Shown in pieces: positions 1-12,400 of a DNA stretch of 64,000 nt. The notes below the pieces were generated by a model that saw only the letters and a list, made by a program, of their open reading frames with translations, ran no database searches and had not been told where the DNA came from. A program made the translations under genes and the position numbers. Origin of the DNA: Tethya wilhelma (taxonomy: Eukaryota > Porifera > Demospongiae > Tethyida > Tethyidae); assembly GCA_964030475.1 (NCBI GenBank), contig CAXIPT010000009.1, forward strand, positions 388,627 through 452,626, given 5' to 3'. The stretch's first letter is position 1; every line of letters begins with the position of its first letter.

Positions 1-379
1 TCTTCCTTTGTGTTGTTTTGGGTGGAAAAAATACAACAAACTTGCTGGAGTAGAGAGGGCATAGGTAGTAAATCCACTGTAGCTGTACCAAAAAATTGTC
101 TTGAGAGAAAAACTGTCACCGCGGCGGACTTTCCCGGGAACACGTGAGACAATTGCGTGGGCGTACATTGCAATTGTTGTTGTAGTTTTACAACCCTGCC
201 CACACATTACGGCTAATGACGCGGCGTTGACGTCATTCACGTGCCGTCATATACCAGGCCCTCCCGCTTTCAACGTGTAACTTGAAGAGCTGGGAGGAGC
301 CTGGGAACGAGGCTAGCGGGCAATAACTTCCCGTATTGCCCTGCTTTTATTGCCCGCTTGCAGAAATTTGTTCGCGCTA

Positions 380-480
380 TGCTCAGCCAATCACGCTGCA
401 TTTAAATCAATTTTACGCGCGAATTTTAACCAATCACAGATAATCGTTGCCACGGTATAAAAGAAGGCTGCATAGAAACC
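380..480 (+). promoter_or_regulatory. Promoter-like patch: two CCAAT boxes and a TATA box
   Basis: Two CCAAT motifs (about 387 and 430, each followed by CAC or CACAG) precede a TATA-like GGTATAAAAGAAGG near 456. A CRE-like TGACGTCA lies further upstream near 229. The order CRE, CCAAT, CCAAT, TATA is what an animal core promoter looks like and points rightwards. The only downstream reading frame, 605-850 (81 codons), has no recognisable domain, so the transcript is unknown. The patch sits close to the end of a short contig that stops at the N at 1357. Confidence 0.4.
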
Positions 481-805
481 ACTGCCAGTTTTTTTGTAAA
501 TGCTTGGAGAGGTAAAAGCTACGCTAGTCAAGCTAGTTCGTTGACACAGAGAAAGCCTTCAGTACGGGCGAGTCAGCTACTAAACGAACAGCAAAACCCC
601 ACCCATGCTACATCCGGTAAACAAATCACTGTCCATTGCTGCAGCCAGACGGGAGTCGAACTCGTCGAAGGCATTGAAGCTTCTTGATAGTGCCAGAAAC
701 CAGGAGAAAGCTATAAATTTTGTGCTCTTGCTATGGCCAATACTCCTGCAGGCCTGCTTCAAGCTCATTTTTTCCGTGGCTAACTGTACTGTAGTCACAA
801 CATGC

Positions 806-1271
806 TATAGTCTTTCCACGTTGACCTCGCTATTTGTTTTTTGCGAATAGATCGCGAGCGTTTTGTCCGCCGCACTTCATACTTGCTGTGAAAGCTCATA
901 CTGCACCTCCAGATAGTTTGGCGTTTGTTGGATAAAAATCGCGCATACAGTTTCAGAGATAGGAAATTCTTGTACAGAGTGTATGGGCATACTTCGCATA
1001 TTTTTGACCACAAAACTTTTGCACTTTGACCTTGCTCAAACACGCGCTCCTCGAAATGCTAAAGTTTTGTTACTTTAGTTACCTGCTGCATGTATAGCTG
1101 CTAGAAGCTGCTTGCTTTGTACATCCTAGAGCCTTCTCACGGCTTTTCACAACGCGTAAGTCATAATATAACAGTAGGTCACGGCCAAAAAAATGTAGTT
1201 AACATGAACCGGATGTGGTTACCTTAGTAAGGATTCTTCTGCAGTAGCGAGGTCAACGTGGAAAGACTATA
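806..1271. mobile_element. 466-bp inverted-repeat element (MITE), copy 1
   Basis: The element is bounded by inverted copies of TATAGTCTTTCCACGTTGAC (about 26 bp in total) at 806 and 1271. A near-identical copy lies in the opposite orientation at 8993-9458. Each copy carries an open frame of about 78 codons rich in Arg and Lys, on the minus strand here, whose identity between copies reflects copy identity more than proven coding. The ends begin TATAG and end CTATA, which would fit a TA target duplication as in Tc1/mariner-type elements, but no transposase is seen. Confidence 0.7.
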
Positions 1272-1355
1272 GCTAGTTAGCAAAGATGCATGCCCCTGTT
1301 GATAAGTATATAATAAATCCATTATTACATTCCTTTGGTCGGGCAATATGGCTAA

Positions 1356-1357
1356 AN

Positions 1358-1397
<40 letters not shown>
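1356..1397. repeat. (CT)n microsatellite at a contig join
   Basis: About 20 CT dinucleotides follow directly after the single N at 1357. The tract probably caused the assembly break. The 85 bp before the N are the reverse complement of 8908-8992. Confidence 0.9.
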
Positions 1398-1398
<1 letters not shown>

Positions 1399-2333
1399 TT
1401 ACATAATGTTGTGTAGTTGAATTGCTTTGTGTGTTGGTAAACAGCCGGTATGTGGGACCTATTGGTCCAATGGTTAAATGTATTTTCAATTGCATGAGTT
1501 CAAAGCAGGAGTCCATACAAACTTTAATCACTGTATTATTGACACAGATATGAGTCACAAAAGCAATAAAAACACCCCCTGAAAATATAGAGATGTGAAA
1601 CAAACCAACTAGGAGGAACCTGCCCTAGTTGATGTTATGTTAAACTTTATATAGTTTAGAATTTGGAAGTTAATTGTCAGAAGGATGCTTGAGGATCGAG
1701 TAAGCTAGACAATATCTGAATTCCAGCCAGGGGGAGGAACTTGAGTGTTAGAAGTCTCTCTCTATAAGAGCTGGCATAATCATTAAAGATAAATTGTTGC
1801 ACGTCGTACTTGCTCAAGTTGTTTTATGTCTGAGATCAGCTGTAGTCTCCACAACTGACAACAGTAGGAGAACTCTGATCTGACAAGTGATCGAAAGAGA
1901 CAGCTATTTCTTAACTTGTACAGCTGAAGATGGTGATATAGTCCTTCTTATGAGGCTGAGAGCAGCAAGCAATCTGGAGGCGAGTAGACCAAGAGAGGTT
2001 ATGAGTTACAGTGATACCCAGATCTTTGTGAGATTGAACAAAGTTTAATTGGGAGTTGTTAGTAGAGTATAGAGAAACAGCCCGAGTGTTAGGCCTGCAT
2101 GGGAAGAGTATTTTTTTTTTTTGCCTATTCTTCAAATTTATTATTCTCAAGATATTAACCTATTCTTCAAATGGATGTTTCCAATTGTTCAACAATTCTT
2201 CAAAATATTAATTGGTACAATGAAATTACACAAAATTTCATTTGAATTGTTTTTATTTCCTTATAATTATATACTGTAGCATAACTATGTCAACAGTTGA
2301 CTGCTCAACTATGCACTATGGAGTCTGGTTCAA

Positions 2334-2365
2334 GCGCATCCCACCAGGATCCTGGTGGGATGCGC
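2334..2365. repeat. Perfect 32-bp palindrome
   Basis: The sequence from 2334 to 2365 is its own reverse complement with no spacer, centred on GGATCC. It could form a cruciform. It is one of three clean palindromes between 2.3 and 3.1 kb. Confidence 0.9.
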
Positions 2366-2427
2366 AGGCTTACTATGCATGCACAATGTAATGAATATCA
2401 TTAAAATATCATTAAAGCTGATAACTC

Positions 2428-2532
2428 TGTTGGTCATGATGCCCTCTCCCTCCTGTAATTTGTGCTCCAAATGATTGGAGTCAATGCAAAACTAGTCAAA
2501 AAGCTTGGCTCTGATGAAAGTTGCTTAGAATA
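2428..2532 (+). pseudogene. Broken fragment of the death-effector-like gene at 60.2-60.8 kb
   Basis: About 105 bp match, with few substitutions, the reverse strand of the coding exon at 60213-60792, in the part that encodes GHDALSLIQFVLQMIGVNAK and the residues after it. Here a substitution turns the Gln codon before the FVLQ stretch into TAA, and the similarity ends in unrelated sequence on both sides. This is therefore a non-coding piece of a paralogue or a captured gene fragment. No other exon of that gene is visible nearby. Confidence 0.75.
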
Positions 2533-2886
2533 TTCTGCCCAGGCCTACCTGTGTGTTAGTACTGCCACAACCTTAGTGTTACACATTAAATTTTGGTGCT
2601 ATTAACCAACAGAGAGTTTCCAGGTGATACACTGGGAAAGTATGTTATTGAGCCTCATTTTGAAGACATGAAGTAGCACTGAAGAACGTACTAGTAAACA
2701 GTTTGGTGTCATCATGCATGCAGCAAAGATGAAGGGCAAGGAGTGTGAGATAACAGTTGGCAAACCATTTATGTATAATGATAAAGAGCAATTAATGACC
2801 AAAGTATGCTTCCAGGAATCCTTGTAGTACACCAGAAAGAACAGGGAGGCTAGAGAATGAGACGTTGTCTGGCTATATAAACATAT

Positions 2887-3029
2887 ATAGTGAGACCTAC
2901 AGCCTGGTTTAAAAACCATGCAGGCTGTAGGTCTCACTATATAGGAGTCCAGTGATAGAGTGGCCCTTTAATTTGTGATTATGGTCTAGACCATAATCAC
3001 AAATTAAAGGGCCACTCTATCACTGGACT
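2887..3029. repeat. Two adjacent hairpins, one a perfect 84-bp palindrome
   Basis: From 2946 to 3029 the sequence is a perfect palindrome: 42-bp arms with no spacer, centred on CTAG. Just before it, about 2888-2943, the arms ATAGTGAGACCTACAGCCTG and the reverse complement flank a short loop. Such structures are unstable when cloned, so their perfection suggests a recent origin or an assembly fold-back. Confidence 0.85.
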
Positions 3030-3420
3030 GGCCTCAAGTGCAACCAGAACCCTCCATCCAAGCCTACCTGCATGGCCTGCTTCCCTCCATGGGAGAAAGA
3101 GAGGTTGGAACACATGACTGGCATCCTTCAATAAGAGTGGAAAAGAAAACAAATATGAGCTATAGCTAGCTTAGCTAGCTAACACCTGTCTGTCACTGTC
3201 TGTATACAGTGTCTGACTTTAATTTGAGGTGTGTACTGTTCTTCTACCTGTGGGTACTAGTAGGCACACACACAATGGCTTATGAATGCCACCCTCATGG
3301 CTATGAATGCCACCCTTTCAGTGTTTTTCATGATTCAAATTAAGTTACTTTAGTTTCTCCTCCTCTACACATGCACACACATGCACACACTAACACATGA
3401 ACACTCACACACTCTCACAG

Positions 3421-6400
3421 GTCACCCGATGATTCTCATGGTAGAGAGTATGTCATTCTAGATGGTGAAATCCACATGACACAAGATCAGAAACGCTCCT
3501 ACACCTTCTGTGTGTGTTGTAAAGGTGTCTCTGAGATTCACTTTGCAGCAGATGATGAGGAGAGCTTTACTGAATGGCTGTCACGACTTAACACTGTCAG
3601 CAAAGCTTACGGTATATGTGTGTGTGTGTATGAGGATTACATGCAGTAGTCGTTTTGTGTGTTTGTGCATCTGTCTGCATGTTACTCGATTATCTGCAGA
3701 ATGGCAGCTCTATGATCCAAATGAAACGCATTTATGTTCATGAATCAAAATTATCTACAAATTTGATATGCCGGTAGAATCCGATTCTACCGGCATATAA
3801 TGTATATATAGTTTCTGAGATTTGAGGCTTTTGTGCATCTCTGTCTGAACGCCTAGCTTCGAAACAGTATACCCATCAATCATGCCATATAGTATGCGTT
3901 ATCTAGAATTTGAATACAGTTGGACTAGATATGCTTCAGATCAGAGCTCTGGTTGTGGATGTGATGTGCTCAATTGGCTCAGTTGGTTTAGTTGCTTGCA
4001 CAGGTAAGTATTGATTGTATACGTTAAATTTATAGTGAGATAATTACTTTGTAGAGCTATAGTAGTTTATTTGTGTCAGTGTTGCCATTTGTGAAGTATT
4101 TTGTCCTGAATTATGTAGCATCATGCAGCGTGGCCCGACTTGTTCAGACTAGTTGAATATCAGCTTTAGAGCAGTATAAGTATTAGTGTAACTGCTTATC
4201 AAGTTATCCCATTCAATAGATTTTCTAAACCGATTTTCCTACTGAGATCTGTCATCAAGTTTTATCGGCTACTGAGCTGGCCACAACTCTGCGCTAGGCT
4301 GACACTGACTCAGGCCTAACTGGATCTTGTTCATTTAAGTCTCAGTACTTTTTACACATGCCTGTTTAGTTATGCTAACTAGTTGATTTTCAGTATGGCT
4401 TGAATAATTTTCGTAGCATCGCCACATTACGCAGCCCCACCCACTATTTTGCAATTTTTCGTGCATTTAATTTTCGTACTCTGCAGCAACTATGAAAATT
4501 TATCAACTACAAAATTTTCACGATTTACGGTAGAGTACTCATACTTGTAGCTACCTGATACACTCCTTGGCTTAGCCAATTATGTGTACAAGTATGCTAG
4601 CTAGTTTAGTGTGCCAAGGCTTGTGCACCATTGGTGCCTTCTTTTCAACTACTGTAGGTGATTATGGAGAAACTTGGGCATCTTGGCAACAGGAGGAAGA
4701 ACAAGATGCTGATAAAGTATGACACACACACAGACACACACATACACACACACTGAGAATCGTAAGGCTTAGTACTACTGTATAGCACAAAATACTGGTG
4801 GGAATAAAATTTTGCAGATTGTCAAAAATTTCATGATTGGCGGATTTTATTTTGCCACTAGCGCTCGCAGCAATACACGTATTCCGTATGTGCATGCGCA
4901 ATAATGACTGTTTGGCGGATTTAATATTAGTAGTCCTTACCAAAACCGCCAATCCGCCAATATTAAAATCCGCCAAATTTTTGTGCTATACAGTATTATA
5001 TACTCTCAGTATGACTATTAGGCTCTTAGCTTGCTAGACAGTGATGAAAATAGGGACAAAAATGCAAAATTTTCCCCCACGAAAAATTTCTACTGTACGG
5101 TACATACTACTACATAGGCTGCATCTCAGTGTGAAATGTTTAGCCTTGTTCATATAGACCTCTATCAAAGTCTTCACAGACATTTAGAGGGAGTGGCATA
5201 GTAAGAAAAAAGTTTGTTAGGTGGATGTTTTTTTGAAACTCCGAACACACCATACACACACTCCACAGTTGGCCAACAGTGGTGACTCCATCTACAACAT
5301 CCCCCGGCCGCAAGCCCACTTCCAGCTGAGCCAGCCGGAAGAGGCCGGTCCACAATCCTTCATCACGTCACGAGGACTGATCCCACGTACGAGCATGTCC
5401 CCCATTGATCCCGATGAAGAGGGGATTTATGACGATCCTCTTGATCTTTACGACTACCCCCCAGATGCATTCATTGATTCAGGTCTGGAGACCAATGAGA
5501 GTACTTGTAACAGTACGTTCAGTGATATAGCCCGATCCAATAGTTCCTCTGCAAATGATTACCAGGTAAGGTTGCTGGTGGATTTCTGTTTATTTGAGTT
5601 TTTTTAAAGGACATGTAGAGTTGGACCAAGTAGCTAAAAAGCTGATATGAAAGGCACACTTGTTGTATAGATGTACATGTACACATACTCACACCCTCAG
5701 ACACTTGCACTCATACGCCTCACATACACACACTCATAGTGGGGTTGAATTAAACACACATTTTCCAAATCTATGAGATGCAATACTTAGGAAAATTCTA
5801 CATAATTATGTACAGAGGATTACTATCAAACACAGTGAACACACTCACTATCACAAATTCCATATAGCTCTTGTGTTTGTGTGGTTTGCTCTCTGTCATC
5901 CAATCCTTGCAAGTTTTGCATTTCATAGCTACTGTTATGACCGATCATAATTGCATGCATAGTTGTGAATCTGTACTATAGAAATCAATGCATTGATTGG
6001 TATGTTTATGGTAGATAATTGATTCTAATGACCTTTAATTAGAACATTACGCGATCTAAAACACGATGCTCATTAACTTCAATCGATCTTGCAATCACAA
6101 GCTACCGAGAACCCTGACCTTGGTTATTGAAAAGGAATAATTCCAGGCATTTCCTAATGTGTACTGGCATGCTATCAGTTGTCACATTACTAGTAAAAAT
6201 TTTATAAAAATGAGAAGTGTAGGAATGGGCAGTGCTGTATAAAGCAAATGGAACAAGGCAAGTCTCTGAATTTCAGCACATGACTACTTAATTTTCATGA
6301 GTCAACTGCGAGTTTGAATTAATTTGGCTCATGAGTCAATGTAATTTGGATTGAAATTTCGGCACATGACTACTTCTTTGTGCCCAACTCTCATACGTAA

Positions 6401-9400
6401 AGTCGTTACTGTGTACCTACATTCTACATGCTTGTTACTTCAGAGACTTGCCTTGTTCCATTGCTTTTTACAGCACTTCCCATTCCTACACTTCTCATTT
6501 TTATAAAAATTTTACTAGTACTTGTTCTTCATTCACTTTTTTAAACACCAAGGCGCTCAATTGGCAATTTGCATGGAGAAAATCACACAGCAGAGACTAG
6601 TCAGTCTCTACAAAAAGCAGAAGTGTACATTTGATGTGCATGCACATATTATATGCACAAACCAACATGGGCTATTGACGACCTTTACCTATACATCAAA
6701 ATGGCTAAATAGTATTATTTTTATATCAAAGCTGCCTAGATTTTGTTTGCTGCCTTTTTGCCAGCAAACCAGTCGAAAAGGACGTAGAATTGCTTGCATT
6801 GACTCACAAAGCTCGAAATAACAGTCGGTCATCGGTCATTTTCGTGCATTTAATCAAATTGACCACTCATGACTCGTAACAGCTTATGCACGAACACTTT
6901 GACCAGACAAAAACCAGCCCATAAAAAATAACAATTATAGTCTGTCATCACTAAAATTAACATTGTGGTTCATGGCTTGTACATAACAGTCACTTGTAGT
7001 AAGTAGAAGCATAGGCTTCACGTGGATTGGAAACGCGATAGTTTACGGAGTAGTCCGCGGAGTTTGTATTCGCAGACATCAGTATGGCCAGCTGCTTGTG
7101 TAGAGAATGGAATCCGAGTCGATGCGTCGGCAGTTGTCTCAACGTAAGGCTGAGGAGAGGAGGGCTCTGGAGGAGAAGAGGAGGCTCCAGGATGGGCTGT
7201 GCTTAGCTCTACTTTTGTCAGAAAAAATAAATGCTGAGCAAGAAAAACGTTGAAAGGAGAAAAATATAAGCACAGTACTAAAGTTTGTTCTGACATTAGG
7301 CAACTACAAGTGGATCCAAAGGCTATGAACTGGCTTGTATTCCGTTATGGTCCGTAATGCCAGTACCTATGCAGGGCTATGGAAGTTTTTGTAGCCAGAA
7401 GAGCACAGTGATTGTTCTGGATATCATATTTGTAAGAGTGTGCATTGGTTGAGGTCATTTCTAGACAATATTTTATAGTCCAAAGGATTGTAAAGCGGTA
7501 TATTACCTGTTATTTTATATCATAAACTTATGCAGGCTCAACTGCCAATCTAGGCTTTTACAAGAAACAGTACTTACATCTTTTTGAAGTACTAAGGCAC
7601 CTTCTCTGGGTCATGTAAACTTCAAGTTTTCTAGGTAGACAGTAAGCGTGCAAAAAGGTGCAGAATATGAGACAAATTCTGACTGGCCAATACAGAAATC
7701 AGTAAATTTTCCGTTTACCCTTGTTCCCAGATTCGGATTCTACTTTGGCGCCATAACGGTGTTTGCGGAGCGCGATTCTCCGGTATACGGAGGTGTTTCC
7801 AATCCACGTGAAGCGTATATATTATCTATGGTAGAAGCAGGCCATGCGCTTGCATGTATCTCTGTATAAACACTAGTACTCTAAATGTGGTCAGCTTAAA
7901 TGGCAATGCACTTCAGTACTAAAAATAACCGCACAAAGTACAAAATGTGGTTTGTACTGACATTTTGACCGTGTACTCTAGAAAATTATTTCGACCTCTG
8001 GACTCACGTCGATGATTGGACAGGGCTGATGACCGACTAGAGCAACATACTGAACCATTTTAATTTTTTATTTATTTATTTTTTTTTAAACCATCAATAA
8101 TAATGTATGTATGGTCAGATTATTCACACACCAATTATTATTAAAATGTAAAGATGCCGGTATGAAGTAAGATAGGTTCCTAGGGGTAGCTCGGGCTGTT
8201 CCAGGCAGTCTCTGGAATGACCTTGTTGGATCAGAGCCTTCCAATCAGGTTCTACGATCAAGGTCCAATCTGCCAGCATGGTTGAGCAGATACACATCAC
8301 CAATCTCAACATGCAGAAGAATTGGGCCTCTGTAGGCACAGCATTTGTCCCCTCCCCTTCGTACAATGAACAGTGGACCGAGGATACTATAGCTACATTA
8401 CTATTTTAACCATGAGGACGGATGCCCTGTACTAGCTGGCAAGTTCACATAATATAAACATGACTCTGACAGTGATTTTTCTTCAGCCTATCATCAGCCT
8501 CTATCATGCCTTGGATTCATTAAAAACGTGCTTATAATATGTGAGGCTCCAAGCGAAAACCGGACGTTTGGGAATTTCCGCGAATTTTGAGTTAGCTATT
8601 CCATGTGTATCTAGGCCTTTCTAAGAAACGCATATCAAAATTTGGTGCGCATAGCTGTTGTAGTTTTCCAGATATTGCTCTTGCAAGCAGCCCTGCCTCC
8701 ACTCGTGGCTTCCTGATAAAACAGTTGTAAACCTGTTGCTATGTAAACTATGGGCGGTCCGTATACTCTCCGTATCTTAATTAGATCATGTACAGTACAT
8801 ATATATTATTACATGACTGGGAGGGCAATATGGCTAAATATTGGTTCGAGACTGGAGTATTGGTCCCGACCGAAGGGAGGGCCAATGCAAAAGTCAAGAA
8901 CCAATATTTTAGCCATATTGCCCGACCAAAGGAATGTAATAATGGATTTATTATATACTTATCAACAGGGGCATGCATCTTTGCTAACTAGCTATAGTCT
9001 TTCCACGTTGACCTCGCTACTGCAGAAGAATCCTTACTAAGGTAACCACATCCGGTTCATGTTAACTACATTTTTTTGGCCGTGACCTACTGTTATATTA
9101 TGACTTACGCGTTGTGAAAAGCCGTGAGAAGGCTCTAGGATGTACAAAGCAAGCAGCTTCTAGCAGCTATACATGCAGCAGGTAACTAAAGTAACAAAAC
9201 TTTAGCATTTCGAGGAGCGCGTGTTTGAGCAAGGTCAAAGTGCAAAAGTTTTGTGGTCAAAAATATGCGAAGTATGCCCATACACTCTGTACAAGAATTT
9301 CCTATCTCTGAAACTGTATGCGCGATTTTTATCCAACAAACGCCAAACTATCTGGAGGTGCAGTATGAGCTTTCACAGCAAGTATGAAGTGCGGCGGACA

Positions 9401-12400
9401 AAACGCTCGCGATCTATTCGCAAAAAACAAATAGCGAGGTCAACGTGGAAAGACTATAAATGTCTGCTTGCCGTGAATATTTGCACAAGGACACCAGCCA
9501 AGCAGTGTGTGGTGACTATTTCCAGGAGAATATCACTCAGTAAGTAAGGGACACAATTTTGGCTTGCTTATTTATGTTCTACGATGTCTTAAGCACCTTG
9601 TGTGCTATTATTGCTATTGCAAATGTCTCTAAACGGAAATGTCCAAAGCTTTTGTAAGGGCAGTCACCCTGATCTACATATGAATGCATATAAATTCAAT
9701 GTATTGTGTAGTGCACGAGTACTTTCTCAGTTTTTGTATTCTGCCACTGAATTACAGATTCCTCAAGGATTGAGAAGCAATCTGATGAGGAGGATGAATT
9801 GTATGAGGAGGTGTAGGATACCAGGAGACAACATAGTCAGTTTACTACATGGTATTACCTTAATTTCCCTTGACAACAGCAGAGTTCAAAGTTCATCAAT
9901 AATATCATTCAAGAACTNATAGGAGCGCAAATTGCATTCCAATGACGTATTTTCAACCAATGAAATTTCAGTATTGATTTTTGGGCCATTTTTTCAAAAA
10001 GTTGCCGCTTCCGTGCAATAGCACCTTTAACTTAGTATAGTAACTATATAAGTATATAATAAATGCTGAATATTACCACAGCCAGCCACGTGGGGACTAA
10101 AATTATTTAGTGAGAAGCGAGTAGCTAGGAAAGAAGACCCAGGAGACGGCTACTGGACTCAAGGAGGTGAGCGCTTGCTAGCAGAGAGATAGATTCTAGG
10201 TATAGTAAGTTCCAAGAACTAAAATAAGCCTCAAAATAACCTGTACGCGATCGCAGTACAGGGAGAGGCAATACTTACGAGTAGAAAGCTACTGTATGTA
10301 AGCGCTTGGATTAGACAAGCACGTATAAAGTTTTAGCTTACCTTTCTGCCCATGTGCTGTAGCAAAATTCTGAGATCAGTCAGCTTATAGAGCACTGAGA
10401 ACATCGAATAAACAATTCATTTTTGTGGCAGCTGCCTAGCTCATTAATATTCACTACGGTCTGTTGCACAGCATAGCAACAGTTCTCCGTGTTAGCAACT
10501 AAATAAAAATAAACAGGGCGAACAATACGGTCTATATCTCTGCAACAGAAGCAGCTCCACCCCTCAAATTTTGCGTGGAGCATGCTGAGATGTAGCGCAA
10601 TGCACCCGTGCAGTAAAAAAAATTTCGCGCAAAAACGCGAAATAAACTAAAACCGCATTTTACTCTAAAAACAATAATTTCCCAAACGTCCGGTTTTCCC
10701 TTGGAGCCTCACATATGCCAAAACAGCGTACAGAGTATTATTGCGTGCTAAATTTACCTACAAAGTGAGTTAGTTGCCCTGTCAAGAAAATTTTGGTCCG
10801 GCAAAAATTTCGGTCCGGGTGGACCAAAATTTGCAATAAATTTGGTCCCCCCTTAAAAATTGCGGTCCGGGAAGAAAGTCACCGAAAAGTAGCTTGCTAA
10901 AAGGTTGAACATCCATTCACTCTTATAAAATAAACTTGCCTAGGCTCTAGAAACAGTCTTTTACAGAGATAGACTCGAAAAACTACCAGAGCCTGGCTGA
11001 GCTAGCTAGCACGAGCCACGAGGAGCTAGAGTCCCGTGTACCGGGCACGACCGGGCGTCCTAATTACGAGCGAAGCGAGGCTATAGAAGAAATCACTATA
11101 ATTTTATAGGGAATTTGTTAAGAACATATTTAGCCATTTTTAAGCTAGAACTCCACTCGTATCCTTTTCAGTCTATTTTAATGTAGAATTCAGTATCTTT
11201 TAAAACTTTAACCTTCAAACCCTCAACTCTTGCTTCTAAATAACGCACACTAAGAAATGGGCGTGAATAGCAGGTGTGGTCTCGAAGCTTAGCGCTTAGA
11301 GAGCCTCAGATCTCAGGAACTACGAGGTTTTGTTGAATGCTACGTGTAATTTTTTTTTAGATAATATCGATTATTTTACCTTGGTGTGCCGCTTTTGAAG
11401 ACTGGGCATTCCGTTCTTGAGATATAGAGTGCAGAAAAAATCTGTAAGACAGACAGACAGACACTGAGACATACAAAACGACACGACTACCGTAACCCTT
11501 GCTGCGCATGCGTGCGCCAAGGGTTAATTACTACAATAAGATATTGTATTACAGTTGTGGTTATAACAAAATTTAATAGTAAAATTTTTGCAAAAATAAC
11601 AGTGGATAGGAATGGGCAGCTAGTCTGTAAAAGCAATAGAACATGGTTGTGAATGTCTCTAGGAAGTTTTGTGTGAGTTTTGTTGGCTCATGCAGGTATT
11701 AAACAGTCTGAGGGAGCCCTCTAAGCATGTTTGAAGTCTTAGCTATCTTCTCTAAGAATTTATGAACACTTTGTATTGGGTCAATGGGGTATCTTTACTC
11801 TCTCGCAACTCATTTTCGTGGGGGGAAATTTTTGCCCTTTCATCTTGAATAGAAATTCGCGGAGAAAATTTTCATGAATTGCATCTCAACATTACGTGAC
11901 GACCACATACCTTACAAATTTCGTTGGGGAAAATTTTTGCGGAAAGCTGCCAAACCGCGAAATTTACAAAAATTTTCTCCCACAAAAATTTCCCGCTATA
12001 CAGTAACTCATACCTGCACTCCCCACCCTCCAGGAACTTGGTGTACCCATGCCTCGATGCTCAACATTCTCTGGTGCTACCCCTCACTCACGAAAGCACT
12101 CACAGCAGCAGCAGAATCACCATCCCGAGGAGTACCAATCGGAGACCCTCAAAAGACGTCGCAAGTTCTCCTGGATGAAGTCCGGTTTGATGCAGGAGCA
12201 CAAGAACGTGCCCGAGCTCAATCCTAATCGCCAGTCAAATGCCAGTATAGAGTTCAATACAACCGTAGACATCCCCGCTATAAAACCTGCCCCTGCTCAA
12301 CGAGACTCGTTATCTCCGAGTCTACGAAAGAGCATCTCCCTGGAAATTCTACTGACTAACGACTCGGAAGGATCATCGATCGGTACACCGACCCTTTCTG

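Larger units (their letters stand above)
5566..12033 (+). other. 6.5-kb repeat-filled intron with a contig join
   Basis: No exon of the PH-domain gene is certain in this stretch. It holds elements at 6188-6520, 7018-7812, 8993-9458, 11240-11525 and 11811-12005, a palindromic stretch at 8815-8935 and the N at 9918. Two small open exons at 9460-9539 and 9768-9816 are listed separately. A Lys/Glu-rich frame of 48 codons sits inside the 7018-7812 element. Confidence 0.6.

Noticed and set aside
795..1043. 82-codon frame repeated at 9221-9547
   Set aside because: Both lie inside a 466-bp inverted-repeat element; the match is explained by the element copies, and no domain is visible.
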